DNA from: Ceriagrion tenellum
Lineage: Eukaryota > Arthropoda > Insecta > Odonata > Coenagrionidae
Reading direction: 5' to 3'
Assembly (NCBI GenBank): GCA_963169105.1
Contig: OY720639.1
Span: 99,460,559-99,524,558, forward strand
DNA: 64,000 bases
In this document: positions 31,800-42,284 of the stretch, piece by piece
How the letters are laid out: each line of letters opens with the position of its first letter
How positions within the stretch are numbered: the stretch's first letter is position 1
Position numbers and translations under genes: made by a program
The notes under the pieces: generated by a model
Seen by the model: only the letters and a program-made list of their open reading frames with translations
Databases searched by the model: none
Told to the model about the DNA's origin: nothing

Positions 31800-34750
31800 T
31801 GGTATGAGCTCATTACGCTACATAAGGCGTACTGCGTAACCATGAACACATTTTTCGGTCCTGGGGTGATTTAAAAAATAGACTTTATTTACTTACCATC
31901 ATGTAGGTAATAAAATAGACTACATGTTGCACATGGATTAAATTTAAAGTTTCAGTTCCTTACAATGGGTGAATTCCAGATTATAATATCTCAGTTGAAT
32001 AATATAGTTAATATCGTATTGCAAAACGCATTAGAAATTGAATATAAAATTAACGCTGTACAGCGAACCAACTCAAAGTATTAATCGGTGAGCAATAAAC
32101 AGTTGCAAATAACTCAAAGTAGTCTAAGTTACTCAGGACTTTTTTCCAAAAATCACATGTAAATTAGTGACACCATTTCCGTTAGCTCGAAATTGGTTTG
32201 GCTGATTGAGGAGTAAATTGAATAACTGAAGGTATTTGCGCCATTGAGTGCAGGTGGCTAGGTGATTAGGATGAAGATTATTCTGGTAATTGATAAATGG
32301 TCGGGAAAAATCTCGCGTCAGCACCAGCCTACTTTCTCAACTCTTTATAGAGAAAAATTATTTCTAAAAATTCTAAGATTCAAATTATAAATTGGGTGTC
32401 AAAATTGTTGTCAATGATCGGTCAGTTGTTGTGGAATCAATTGAATAAGTGGAATGTCAAAGAAAAATATCCTCCCCTGCTGGGATTACGGATCATCGAG
32501 ATAGGAAGTCGGCACTGCAGACACCACAATAAGCTCTCCTTAGTTAATACAGGTGCTGATATGGCTTTCCCATTAAAATTTTATGATCAAATATCTTTTC
32601 TGGAGTGACATTCTGCTCACTTTTCTGAAAAATTTCGTGCTTTTAAGGAAGAGTTTTAGGACAAAACCATCCAAACTACCAAATTTCAAGGTTGCACGTG
32701 AACTGGAAGCATCGCTACGTTTTTCTACATCCGTGAACGAGGAAGGGTTAATCCACATATTGCATGTAAAATTAAAGTCTTGACACCTTAATAATCTAGG
32801 AATACCGCCACGAGTAAAAACAAGATAGAATGGGCGAAAACGATCAAGGTTTTGATGGCATCAGAGACTTTGTTCCGAGTCAACGCAGAAGAGAGAGCTG
32901 TGTGTTATACGGTTTATTTTCATGAGGGCGTATTTCCTCAGGCTTTGCATCATTGCTGGCATTGAACACGCAACGAAATGATCCGATTTACTCGTCACGT
33001 AAACCTTAAATTAAGGCGTTGGAAAAGCGAGAAAAGGCGAGCGTAATCTCGATTACATGGGACTTAACGACACTGGCCTCGTTAAGGATTCTTGGAAACC
33101 CTATGAATACTCATGAAAGGATAGTTACGTATTTTCCAGACTCTGGGTCGAAATTCGTATCTTCAAGGAAAGCGAAATTCGTGCGAGAAAACGATGAATA
33201 ATCACAAAGTCGTTTGACGGAGGAAAATCCAGTTCGTTGGATTCTGAGATAAAATCTTGACGCAGAAATATGACTGAAAATATTCACCGCCAACTCGGGC
33301 CTGTCAATGTAAAAAGAGACAAGTGCGCGTGTACAAATGACAAAATATAGATTTTTTCAGAAAAAAGCGTGCATCAAAAGGAAGCCTTTTACGTTGCGAA
33401 ATTTTGTCACAGTTTCGAATGGAGGTCACCATTATTTAACCCAATAAAAATGAAAAAGCGCAGGTTCAGTATATTTTCCAAGATTTCAGCGTATTTTCTT
33501 CTAAAATGGGTAAGCAGAAAATGCTTGCACATTTCCACCAACTTCATATCGTACACACACTTGACAAATCAAAGATATGTTTTGCTATTTACAATGAAGC
33601 AATAAAACACGTCCTTTGATTTCTTAGTAGTAAAGATTCTCCTGAGGCACCAGTGGAGCAGCATGCTCATCTTTCATGTGGCAATGACGTTGATGTGCTA
33701 AAATGATGCGCCTTTGAAAATCCTACTTTATTTTTGAACAGAGAAATTGCGGATTCACACTGCTATTGACGCTCGCAACTTAAACGCCGTCGTTGAAGGA
33801 ATAATAGCAGATCATAAAAGTCGGGTGAATGATTTACGGTGCAAGAACTTTGCCACAAATACACCAGTGGGTTCTGAAAACAGACATCAGTCATATAAGA
33901 TTCTGCAAATTTCTGAGCGTATGACGACCAGTTCAGTTCCAAAAAATAATGAGAATTTAATTCAAAATTAAAACTTTATTTTAAAAATATCATGAACTTT
34001 AAAATTTGAAATTTTCACTGAAAACGGCCAGATATTTCTTTGTAAATACAAGTTGAATCCAAAATATGAGTCACAATGGTTTGTTGCATTGCTAATCGGC
34101 TTGAAATTTTTAAGGCCCTGGTTTTAACACTGGCTGTGGCGATTATTTGCAGAGGAATCACAGTCCCTTTTCAGAAGCTTTGAGTGAAATTACTCAAAGT
34201 CCTCCCTCAAATCAATCAACCATTGAAGAACGCTTATCTTACACGAAAACTCTACTCAAAATAGCATATTTACTGGTTCTCAGATATTTTCCATTCGGTA
34301 TTAACATGCATAGAATGCGATTATGGTACTGTCTAAGGCCGTCCGCCGTCCTATATCCGTAGCGTCTGTAGCCGTCTACCATCGGCCATCGCTGAAAATT
34401 GTAAGCACCCATTGAGTACTCTCTCTAATGAGTTATCTAAAGAGAAGTATAAAATACGAAAACACTCGGGATTGAAAGAAATCTTTTGTCGAGAGTAAAG
34501 TATTGACACTTTTTCCGTTTCTTAATATCCACATAAATTGGTATCATTAGTAATGAGAAGGATAATACACACGCCGCGCCATTTCTCTTCATTACTCTCT
34601 CATTCCTCTGCCATCCTGCGACCGCCTTACCCACCTCTATTTAGCAATGCAAACTACCTCAATTGTGGGCGTCTACGTCCAAAGTAGTCTGAAGAACAGC
34701 CAAACCAAAAATATTAAATTTTTTTCAAAGGAGAAGAATAGAAAGGACGC
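31800..34750. other. no gene recognised
   Basis: About 3 kb of A+T-rich DNA. The longest open frame is 78 codons (33369-33605) and none shows a domain. No inverted or tandem repeat was noticed. Confidence 0.4.
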
Positions 34751-34754
34751 CATT

Positions 34755-35095
34755 TGTTAAGTTCAAAATAATGAAATGGCACTTCTTCTAAAAAAAAAGA
34801 CTATTTTTACACGTTTCGGATCCCAAAGCCATCATCACATCACTGCTAATTTTTTCGGTTTTGTGGTCTTTGCATAGTTTCATAGCGTGGAAGCATTTCA
34901 CTCTACCTCGCCTGAGACTGTTAGTTACACTATGAACACTTTAAAAATGGGAGAAGGAGGAAAAACAGCCATAGTGTATAATAACAATTTACAACAACTA
35001 ACTTTCTGAAAGATCTTTGTTTTAATACTTATGTGACATCGATAAGTTTCATTTCACACTTATTTTGGGTTCATACCTCTTGTCACAGCGGGACG
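34755..35095 (-). repeat. dispersed repeat, copy 1, with GAAAC/GTGATGA motif
   Basis: It aligns with 46510-46890 over AATGAAATGGCACTTCTTCT, CCCAAAGCCATCATCAC, CGCCTGAGACTGT and GGAGGAAAAACAGCCAT. The reverse strand reads GTGATGATGGCTTTGGGATC followed by CGAAACG. This resembles the hammerhead arrangement, but G stands where C3 is needed (GTGATGA at 34832-34838). GAAA is at 34814-34817. Confidence 0.6.
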
Positions 35096-35469
35096 GAATG
35101 TTCGGTTTTCAGCCACGTTTTTCAGGAGGAATGTGGAAATTTCTCTCCCAGTTATATTCATGTTACAACGTGTTAGATTATCTTAGTGAGGAATTATTTA
35201 CACTGCTGAAAGTCTTACCGTATTGAAATAGATAAATTGAAACGCCCAATTCCGAATTATGAATAGCATGAACTTGATCTTAACATGAAGTCATCGGAAG
35301 ATTCTACAGATGGCGATGACGATTTAACAAATCCGCGATTTTGGTATGAACTCTTGAAGTTTTTCAGATTATTGTTTGCCCGAAAACACAGATGGTATAC
35401 ACAATTGGCATAATGATGTTTTATAAAGTTATGTATGATCATAATTAATTCTATTATCAAAGCAATTAT

Positions 35470-35930
35470 ATTCACAGAAAAGCAGCACGCTTCGTTAAAA
35501 ACTGCTACAAGCGAAAATATAGTGTTTCACTCCTTTTAGAGGGATTAACGTGGGAGCTCCTGGAGATTCGGAGGCTACTCGCTAGGCTAAGTTTGCTTGA
35601 GAAATAAAGCGTCTAATTCTGTGTACTAATGTGTTTCAGAGCGATGCAGAGAATATTATCCTATCGCATTACTACATCTCTAGGTCTGACAGTAGCGATA
35701 AAATAAGGGTGATAAATTACCGAACAGATAGATACAAAAATTCGTTCTTTCCGCGCACAATAAGCGACTACAATAAAATATGAGATCCACTAAAGACACT
35801 TCCACAATACACGGCACCATTTCAACTCCCAAAACCTTATTCCTAACAGCTTTACAAGGCTGATGTTCTGACACTCCCTGTCACACGCCCATGCGGCGGC
35901 TCACAGGTTATTATGTAGATAAAGTTAATT
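35470..35930 (+). pseudogene. LINE group C C-terminal fragment with 3' tail
   Basis: The forward strand reads FVKNCYE-like, then LTWELLEIRRLLARLSLLEK, then a stop-broken remainder with CTAGGTCTGACAGTAGCGAT and TTCGTTCTTTCCGCGCACAA. The end at 35865-35925 (CTGACACTCCCTGTCACACG, ATGCGGCGGCTC, ATGTAGAT) is the group C 3' tail. It matches 61785-62220 over its full length. Confidence 0.75.
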
Positions 35931-35934
35931 AAGG

Positions 35935-36650
35935 AACCAACTATAATAACTTTAATTGAAAAAATAAAAACAGTACCTGTCCAAAACATTAATTTATCTT
36001 GTTCACATCATATGTGAATTATTAACAGTATGAATAATGATGCATGCCAGTTAAATATGAAAAAAAAATTATCTTTTTCCTTCCCACTCAGATATGGAAA
36101 ACAATCGTGTGTGTTACACGGAAAAGACGTAGAACTTTGCAATCTGCGTTTTATTGACCCTCGCCATCGGCTTACGCGGGTCGGAAAGCCCTGCTTCACT
36201 TTATTGTTACGCCAATTTTTCCCGTTGAGGTAAGAGTACTTGTTATGCCAGCCAATGCTAGAATCTGAAGCCTGTCCTCCATCTCCGTTAATCTTTATAT
36301 TTCCTACAGCACTTGCTGGATTACGCACAAATTTCGCAATTTTGCAATGTTTTCCATCGATAACTTACTAGAAATCACCGTATATTTACTTCTTTCATGG
36401 GCATTCTCCGTAAATACTTTGTTTAATTATTAAAACTGATAATAATCCTGGTGAAAAAACACGGAATAGTAGGGTATAATCCATAGCACTAAGTGGCGAG
36501 TATGTTTTCAAGAGCTACTTGCCATAAAGTTCAAGCAGATGGTTGATATTCTGGCTCTACATCCGCTGATTCGTCCACTCCGTCGTGCTATCCACAGAAA
36601 ATTAAGGAAAGAGCAGGGGTTAACTATATGGCTGTTCCACGGTTTCAGGT
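35935..36650. other. no gene recognised
   Basis: Overlapping opposite-strand frames at 36008-36328 show no domain. Confidence 0.4.
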
Positions 36651-36667
36651 TCAGCTATGTGAAAGTT

Positions 36668-36855
36668 ATATAAATACATACATACCAATCACGCCGTTCC
36701 CTTCTGGAGTAGGCACAGTCACAAAGTTTCAATCATAAATACATATTTGTACACCTAACTCTGCTTCAATAATTTCCTCCATGCTGACCTATCCTTGCAG
36801 ACCTCTTTTGCTTCATTTACCCCCATAGACTGCTCCATACATGCCCTCCTGTTTT
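36668..36855 (-). mobile_element. LINE group A 3' end, 5'-truncated, with 12-bp TSD
   Basis: TATGTGAAAGTT is present exactly at 36656-36667 and again at 36856-36867. Between them lies only the group A 3' portion (CAATCACGCCGTTCCC ... GCCCTCCTGTTTT), with an ATAAATACATACATA tail next to the 3' end. This is the classical product of target-primed reverse transcription with strong 5' truncation. Confidence 0.88.
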
Positions 36856-36892
36856 TATGTGAAAGTTGATTTTCACAAATAAAAAAATAACT

Positions 36893-37028
36893 TGGTTTTA
36901 TTCTGCTGATTTATTTTCTGATCGACACAACGGTGTCATCATCATTACTGATCATCATCGTACCTGATGATGACACCGTTGTGCCGAAATGTGTTGTATT
37001 AAGACAATAAATCAGTAGAATAAAACCA
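36893..37028. repeat. 136-bp fold-back with hammerhead-like core
   Basis: The terminal arms 36893-36915 and 37006-37028 are inverted repeats with 22 of 23 matching (TGGTTTTATTCTGCTGATTT...). Inner arms share GACACAACGGTGTCATCATC and its complement. The + strand carries CTGATGA (36964-36970), then TGACACCGTTGTGCC with a CAC/GTG stem, then GAAA (36986-36989) and TGTGTTGTA. That gives a weak wobble stem III and a GTA triplet. It lies 25 bp downstream of the group A LINE insertion. Confidence 0.65.
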
Positions 37029-37034
37029 TGTCAT

Positions 37035-38395
37035 TTTTTCATTTGCTGTATATGGCTTTTATTTTGGTTTTTAGGCTTCATTTTAATGACGTAGCGTCCT
37101 CTCCATACACCTCAATGATTCTTCCCTATTTTCTCCATAATAGCGTCACTATTATCGCCATCCAACTGGGGTGGATATACAATTATTCTTTTTTATTTGT
37201 TGAATCATTATTCACTGGTCTCTCAAACAAATAACAGACTTTCTTTGTTTAACACGGTATTGTGAGAGTTCATGCAGCAGAAATAACATCCACCGACGAC
37301 TGCAAAGCACCTATGTGATTCTCTGTATCGTCTCGACGGTGGATATCCCTAATACATCTCCAAAAAGCACCCATACAACTCGTGCGCTACAAATTGTGCA
37401 ATGCAATTAACCTATCTGAAAGGTCCGAAATGTAAAACTGCAAATAAAGGTGAGATATAGACCCATATCATTCGGAATGGCAGGGTGGAGCTCGACATTG
37501 ATACCACGGAGACCTAGAGAGAGAGAGAGAGATTCGTCGCTTGTCTGGCTGGATACATCCAAAGCGCTCTCACTGATGCTGCTCTATAACCTTCTCCCCA
37601 AAGGGCGAAACTAAAGTCTTGCTTTAAATAAATTTACGATTCCGAGAACCCGGACGTAAAAAAAAAAATCCCCAACCATAAAGCTTCCCTTACGTACCCA
37701 TTCAAAAAAGCATGCAGACACAAAAATCGAGAGAGCTCACAAGACTCACACGAACGGAAACCTCTGTTCCAGAAATAAATCCTGCGCTGCGGAAACAAAT
37801 ACAAAATTTTTCCTTCCGTTTACCATGGATAATGGCTTCCACCTCCTTCGTATACGAGCACGCTCCCTCGCCCTGTCGCTGTATCCCACATCCGTCGCGG
37901 TCTGTGTGCTATTGTTTTGTTTCCGCCTCCACCGCCTCCAGGGCCTCCAGCGTTAGACAGACACCTCGTAAGCTCGGGGAAATCTCGGTTAGAGGAAAGA
38001 TTATCCCTCTCACAAAAATAATAGTGCTGAGATAATTTTAGCGCTCGAAAATATTACTGCTTTCTCTCTGGGTATTTCTTCTCGTATAAAAGCAAACATC
38101 TCTCAACTCGTCATTTCCCCGTTTAATTCCCTTCCTTATTCAAGACTGGTATCCTTAATCCTACTGATAACGCTTGAGAATCCAAAATTTATTTATTTAG
38201 TGTATTTGAGAAAAGATCACACACAGAGTGAAGCCAATTTATAGTGAACGAATAATGAAAAAATAAGGATGAAACGTAAAAACATAACAAGAAGAGGGTA
38301 ACAAATAATAATTCAACGAGGGGAGAGTGTAAAAATTACTTTTTTGGAAATGACATATGGCTAGGTATGACATTATGAGAAAACTACTCTATGGC
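37035..38395. other. no gene recognised; short GA run at 37516-37533
   Basis: The longest frame (107 codons, 37712-38035) has no known domain. A short (GA)n run is the only simple repeat. Confidence 0.4.
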
Positions 38396-38399
38396 TAGC

Positions 38400-38850
38400 T
38401 ATGGCAGTATGTGAAACTATTCGTGTAGAGCGTAGCGTTATACGGATCGGAAGCATGGACCATTGGAAATGCTGACCAAAAAGACTAGAAGCCTTCGAAA
38501 CATAGAGCTGGAGGAAGATGCTGAAGATAAAATGGACGGACAAAATAAGAAATGATGAAATGTACAGAAGAGAACAGGTGGAGAGGACCATATGGAATAC
38601 GATAGAGAAAAGAAGAACAAGATGGATTGGACACACCCTGAGACACAATGGATTAGTGAAGAACATAATTGAAGGCAAAATAGAGGGAAAAACCCGAAAA
38701 TGAAGACCAAGGAATAAGTTCATGGATAAATAAAGAGAAAAGTATATAGGAAGAGATATCAGAAGGTAAAGAAACTAGCATTATATAGGGATGGGTGGAG
38801 GGCTACAGTCAACCAATCCTAGGATTGAACGACCAATGAATGAATGAATA
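38400..38850 (+). pseudogene. LINE group B RT C-terminal fragment, best local copy
   Basis: The forward strand encodes LYGSEAWTIGNADQKRLEAF, a stop, then KMLKIKWTDKIRNDEMYRRE, TRWIGHTLRHNGLVKNIIEG and a premature stop. Further frames carry the WRAxVNQS-like end (about 38790-38825). The usual GRPR motif is broken by a change in the codons around 38690-38705. A GAATGAATGAAT tail follows. Confidence 0.78.
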
Positions 38851-39074
38851 TGGCAAGATTAGCAAAGATGCTGGAAGATAAGGTGGAATGGTCGATGCTC
38901 TTAGAAATGGAATTTATATGTGAAGAGAGGCGAAAAATGGTGGAGCGCATGGCAGGTGATAATCTGGGAGAAGGGTTATGGAGCAATTAGTGAGTCGTGG
39001 TGTGTGAGACTGGGAAGACCGTTAAGGGGGGGGGTGGAGTGAGAAGCACTGTTGTCACTGAGCAAATAGTTCAT

Positions 39075-39425
39075 TTAGTGGGATAAAGAATAAGGGGGAG
39101 TGGGAAGGAAACAATTGTTCATTCGCCAGGGGCACGTTTTTCTTGGCGTGCTGGATGATCTCCAGCGATTCCAAGGCGTCGAGTCTCCTCTAATTTCTTT
39201 CTGAGTGAAGGACCACCGGTAAGATGTCACTCCTATGTTTTTGGTCCAGCAGGTGTTTGGCGGAATTCGACTGCATTTTCTTCTTATCAAAACAATGTTT
39301 ATGCTCATTCATTCTTATTTGAACACTTCTTTCTGTTTTCCCTATGTATATGACACCACATTTATTGCACTTCACAAAAAATTCTCTCTTCTACAGAGAG
39401 AATTTTTTGAACGGGTGGGAAGGGG
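39075..39425 (-). pseudogene. Penelope-like element, GIY-YIG endonuclease remnant
   Basis: The reverse frame at 39190-39375 reads FVKCNKCGVIYIGKTERSVQ, then IRMNEHKHCF. This is the GIY-YIG signature with the CxxC pair and the R...EH helix characteristic of Penelope-like retroelement endonucleases. After a frameshift near 39195 the C-terminal pattern continues (LESLEIIQHAKKNVPLANEQ followed by PSHSPLF), a typical Penelope end. The preceding RT domain is not present, so this is a 5'-truncated relic. A bacterial-type UvrC or Slx1 GIY-YIG is less likely because of the CxxCG context and the tail. Confidence 0.82.
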
Positions 39426-39514
39426 TCTTGGGCGTTGAAAAGAATGTCGGTCTTCGCAGTCTCAACGGTTTTCCATGTAAGTGATCATCAGTAGCCATAA
39501 ACAAAGTTCCCAAG

Positions 39515-39740
39515 TGCTTTCCCCTCCAATTGAAACTCACCCGCATCAATAGCCCGGACTGCTAATCTCAGTGACTTGTGAATACGTTGTATATAATATT
39601 TTACCTCTTCAAGGTTTCCGAGTAATTAAACCATCATTGAGCATCAACAAAGAGCCATCCACTCCATTTGAACTGTACTCTCATCAATAGCCTGGACTTG
39701 CTAATCAACTTCGACCTGTGTATACATTGTATTTTTTTAA
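39515..39740. repeat. two about 70-bp direct repeats next to the Penelope relic
   Basis: 39518-39595 and 39651-39730 share (C/A)CTCCA(A/T)TTGAA, CATCAATAGCC(C/T)GGACT, GCTAATC and ATAC(G/A)TTGTAT. Identity is about 75 percent and the period is about 134 bp. They could be part of the repeat region flanking a Penelope-like element. Confidence 0.55.
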
Positions 39741-39777
39741 TTTCTAAGGAAAAAGTATGTTTGTTCATCGTATTTTT

Positions 39778-39814
39778 CCCCTCCCACTCCTCCCCCCCCC
39801 CTTCCCGCCTCCCG
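39778..39814 (-). other. C-rich tract (reverse-strand G-quadruplex candidate)
   Basis: Four or more C-runs of three or longer occur within 37 bases, including a run of ten C. The complementary strand could form a G-quadruplex. Confidence 0.5.
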
Positions 39815-39969
39815 GTATTTTCTCCAATAAACCCAACGCTTACCCCCCCTCGCCGATCCCTTCCTACCTGCCCCATACCCATTACACCATACTCCAACGG
39901 TTTTTCCTTCTCCCACCCTTCCATTTCCCGCCTTCCTCTGCACCTGATTTTGTATATATATATCCATGT

Positions 39970-40040
39970 GGGATAATATTTGTTCCTGAAGATGTATTTA
40001 CGTGACGAAACCCGGGTCGTAAACAATAAAAATATTAGTG
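39970..40040 (+). ncRNA. hammerhead-ribozyme-like motif
   Basis: On the + strand the pieces occur in hammerhead order. A 7-bp outer stem I pairs TAATATT (39974-39980) with AATATTA (40031-40037). Inner stem I pairs TTGTT (39980-39984) with AACAA (40022-40026), and C39985 pairs with G40019. The core CTGAAGA is at 39986-39992 and GAAA at 40007-40010. Stem III, ACCCGGGT (40010-40017), is self-complementary and leaves GTC with the predicted cut after 40018. Weak point: stem II between 39993 and 40006 is poor, with U/C rather than G-C at its base. A chance match is unlikely given the joint pairing, but activity is untested. Confidence 0.55.
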
Positions 40041-40106
40041 GACCATCACTTGAAAGTTTTTGATTTCCGATATGAATCACCTCATTGGCTTTTTTTAGTC
40101 ATTCAC

Positions 40107-40125
40107 TTAACACTAGAAATATGAT
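40107..40125. mobile_element. possible solo piggyBac-like terminus
   Basis: TTAACACTAGAAATATGATA starts at 40107. It resembles the terminus at 42260-42278 (inverted TTAACACTAGAAGTATCGG). No matching second end was found within a short distance. Confidence 0.35.
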
Positions 40126-40855
40126 AGCTGGAGGAAATTCATCCAACCGTTATAAACAAAAGGTTTCAAAAAGCCTTCGTTTTAAGGTATATTATTATGC
40201 GAAACGTAATGCGTTATGAATAAAACGTAACCCATATGGTGTTCTCCTGTGAATTCTGTAAAGTTCTCGAATTACTATAGTAACCCGCGTGACATAGTAC
40301 GTCAGTATATTTGTCAACCTATAATTTAGTACTGTATATATTTTAGTCTTATATGAAATTTACTAAATAATTTAGATGTACACATGTACCTGTTGTTTAT
40401 AAAGCAATTATTGGATTAGTGAATCGAAGTGACGTTAATTTGTGATCTCATTTAGAAATCGATGTGCCTTTTTTATCTTTGAGTATGTAGACGTTTTCGA
40501 AGTTACTTTTGAAGAACTTATTTAATTACATTTCAACTTTTTGCTCATTATTTATGATTAATAATAATTGTCTTGTTGCAATAAAAAGTAAATGAACAGA
40601 ATTTGTTTATTACCTCAGTCCAATTTTACTTTTAAATTGGACTAAATGTGTAATCCACGCAACCTCTTCTATGCTTGATACCGCTGCAGGGTTAACATCC
40701 CCGTCTTCCACTTTCTTATGTATGCCCCGGGTATCAAAAAAATGAAACACCTTGACAATGACACATAGTACTCAAACCATAGACGGTTATTAGGAATTAT
40801 TAGTTGGAAAGTGCTTGATTGTCTCTTTTTTAACAAGATGAGCATAAAATTACTC

Positions 40856-41063
40856 TGTTGATCTCTCCATGTTTTCCGGGACGTCTTCCGCATCAGTTCT
40901 TTGTGGGACAACAGTTTCGCTGCCAGTACTGCCAGCGTCTTCTAGGTCGAAGTGATAAGTGAAGTGATTTTGACCTGAAGACGCTGGCAGGACAGCTAGC
41001 GAAACTGATGTACCACAAACAGCTGACGCGGAAGAAATCCCGGAAAACATGGAGAGATCAACA
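40856..41063. repeat. 208-bp fold-back, a hammerhead-like core in each arm
   Basis: The outer 25 bases of the arms (40856-40880 and 41039-41063, TGTTGATCTCTCC...) are perfectly complementary. The right arm on + has CTGAAGA (40975-40981), C, GCT...AGC as stem II, GAAAC (41001-41005), loop TGAT and GTA. The left arm on the reverse strand has CTAGAAGA, CGCTGGCAGTACTGGCAGC, and GAAAC (complement of 40914-40918), then TGTTGTC. The two arms thus carry equivalent motifs in opposite orientation. Confidence 0.65.
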
Positions 41064-41403
41064 TTTCAGCCCCGCGGAAACCTGAGAACCAACAAATAAT
41101 TACTCTACCAAGTGAAGCTAGTTTCACTCTCTTCTTATATTCTACAAAAGTAGCTAAGAGCCACCAAAGGAAAAAATAGCTAAGGGCCAAGAGCCAATAG
41201 CTATGCATCAGAAGTCAAGGGTCATCAGCAATTACGTAAATCAAACAGGTATGCTCCGTATCTGTCGAGGCTTATATTCAGGGCGAAACATCAGGAGGAG
41301 GTGAAGAAAAGAACAGGGGAGAAACGTTGCATCGACATACATTTAGCGTATCAGGCGATATCTTGTGGATTTTGAGTACAGGTGCCATGTTTTCACAATG
41401 TAA

Positions 41404-41542
41404 GTTTTTGTTCACTTTCCATAGAAATTTCATTTCGCCGACCAAGGTTTCGGCAATACTGTAAAAACTATCTTGAAAATGACATAATTATGTCGACAGC
41501 TCGGTCGGTGAAATAAAATTTCTGTGGAAAGTGAACAAAAAC
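41404..41542. repeat. 139-bp fold-back with GAAACCTTGGTC motif
   Basis: The arms pair GTTTTTGTTCACTTTCCATA (from 41404) with the complement ending at 41542, extending to CGCCGACC/GGTCGGTG. On the reverse strand GCCGAAACCTTGGTCGGC is seen (GAAA complement at 41448-41451). It has a self-complementary stem III, ACC-TT-GGT, and a GTC triplet. The 5' core is degenerate. Confidence 0.6.
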
Positions 41543-41619
41543 TTTTATTGTGAAAACATGACAGTTGCATTGACGGTAAAAGTTCGGTGTCCGTATAAGC
41601 TCTTAGTATATTGCGGCTT

Positions 41620-41828
41620 TCGTAAGCCCGTTTTACCCGGGGCATGAAATTGCAAAATTAGAAACTGCATGTTTTCTCAATCTTGCGTGCAATTAATATT
41701 GAATTAGATCATGAGCTATTTTGCCATCTCGCGTTCACGCATGCATTCTTGCAATTTTCCACTTTACACGAAGTACTTTGAAATGCACGTTCATACGTAT
41801 ATCAGATTGAGCAATCAAGCGCCATGGG
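41620..41828. repeat. dispersed repeat shared with 20.2 kb
   Basis: It matches 20150-20335 as described there. It ends against the piggyBac-like element's TTAA. Confidence 0.45.
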
Positions 41829-42278
41829 TTAATACTAGAAGTACCGGACTTGCGTGCTACTTATGAGTACTGCCAGGGGTTTATTTGACCCGTTAAAATG
41901 ATATTATCTGAGTCTATCCGTTCTTCATGCAACGATTCACCCAAGGGCATTAACGTTTGGCTGTCAATATGTCCATAATATTCAAACTAAGGACAATAAA
42001 ACTGCATTCTATTATAATAACCTTGGAATAAAACGAAAAACGAAAGGGAACGAAAACCTGAGGTGAAAGCGACCTCTCTGGAACTAATGGGCGGAAGGTA
42101 ATGCATATTACAATCTATTGCAGCTCCGAAGTTCTTAATTACACAAGATTTTCCAGCTAAATGAATAAAAATCAAGAACTATGGATTTATGCTAGAGCTG
42201 GGACGATTCGCTCAGAAGTATTGGATTTAAAAAACTCAAAATGGGTAAAAATGACCCCTCCGATACTTCTAGTGTTAA
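41829..42278. mobile_element. piggyBac-like non-autonomous element with TTAA flanks
   Basis: TTAA occurs at both ends (41829-41832 and 42275-42278). The termini TACTAGAAGTACCGG (41833-41847) and CCGATACTTCTAGTG (42260-42274) are inverted repeats with 13 of 15 matching. TTTGACCC (41883-41890) and AAAATGACCCC near the right end form subterminal inverted motifs. The 442-bp body encodes no transposase, so it must have moved in trans. Confidence 0.78.
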
Positions 42279-42284
42279 ACGGAC

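Noticed and set aside
34832..34838. Hammerhead core in the 34.8-kb and 46.6-kb repeats
   Set aside because: Both copies read GTGATGA, so the required C3 is missing. They are kept as related repeats and not called as ribozymes.
39100..39420. Host GIY-YIG nuclease gene (Slx1 type)
   Set aside because: The context, frameshift and C-terminal pattern fit a Penelope-like element better, and no RING-type finger follows.
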